This document shows, piece by piece, positions 5,360 through 5,413 of a DNA stretch of 5,413 nucleotides. The notes beneath the pieces are model-generated. The model ran no database searches, had not been told where the DNA came from, and worked only from the letters and a program-made list of their open reading frames with translations. The DNA lies in the NCBI GenBank assembly GCA_937873345.1, contig CALMRL010000396.1, forward strand, positions 1-5,413. The letters run 5' to 3'. Source of the DNA: an uncultured Beijerinckiaceae bacterium (GTDB lineage Bacteria > Pseudomonadota > Alphaproteobacteria > Rhizobiales > Beijerinckiaceae). Both the position numbers and the translations under genes were made by a program. Every line of letters begins with the position of its first letter. Position 1 is the first letter of the stretch.

Positions 5360-5413
5360 CTAGCCCATCTTATTCACCGGGCTGGATCGAGAGGGGTGGC
5401 GAGCGTAGCTTAG
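5360..5413. other. Unassigned sequence at the right edge
   Basis: From 5360 to the window edge the sequence no longer follows the transposase: translated in its frame it gives LSYARHPSRSSPVNKMG then TAG, which is unlike the expected catalytic N-terminus. It could be the end of another mobile element or ordinary chromosomal DNA. Too little is visible to decide. Confidence 0.4.

Noticed and set aside
4346..5413. Plus-strand open frame of 355 codons reaching the right edge
   Set aside because: Antisense to the IS110-type transposase, which has clear family motifs on the minus strand; this frame has none.

Overview
The window is GC-rich DNA with strongly GC-biased third codon positions. Its protein sequences (tandem CheW genes, a CheR-TPR protein, a MaeA/SfcA-type malic enzyme piece, IS630 and IS110-type transposase pieces) suggest an alphaproteobacterium, possibly Hyphomicrobiales or Rhodospirillales. 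That placement rests on general resemblance, not on a diagnostic marker.

Bases 1 to about 3655 (3739 if the upstream start is used) hold a tightly packed chemosensory gene block, all on the minus strand. In transcription order it reads CheW-like protein, CheR methyltransferase with a C-terminal TPR-like tail, second CheW-like protein, then a methyl-accepting chemotaxis protein (MCP) that runs off the left edge. Each junction is a 4-base stop/start overlap (ATGA, ATGA, GTGA), so the genes look translationally coupled. Two CheW proteins around a CheR-TPR, next to a transmembrane MCP, resembles Wsp-type or 'alternative cellular function' chemosensory arrays more than a plain flagellar che operon. 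The expected CheA kinase, CheB and output regulator would lie beyond base 1 and are not visible. The MCP would sense through a periplasmic helical domain, the CheW proteins would couple it to a kinase, and CheR would methylate it for adaptation.

Bases from about 3740 to 4154 are a gene-poor spacer between divergent units. It carries the probable leader of the che block and a short direct repeat, but no gene I recognise.

Bases 4155 to 5413 are genomic wreckage. A plus-strand malic enzyme gene keeps its N-terminus but has lost nearly all of its middle: the N-terminal part runs directly into a C-terminal segment through a shared TAC-ATC-TTC (Tyr-Ile-Phe), which looks like a microhomology deletion. 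This remnant then abuts the 3' tail of an IS630-type transposase gene (plus strand). That in turn abuts a minus-strand IS110/IS1111-type transposase gene truncated at its N-terminus, with two of its four catalytic acidic residues gone. The last ~54 bases belong to neither and are unassigned.

I did not find a clearly new biological system. The most interesting points are the layered deletion and insertion scar in the malic enzyme gene, and the organisation and start-site ambiguity of the chemosensory operon.
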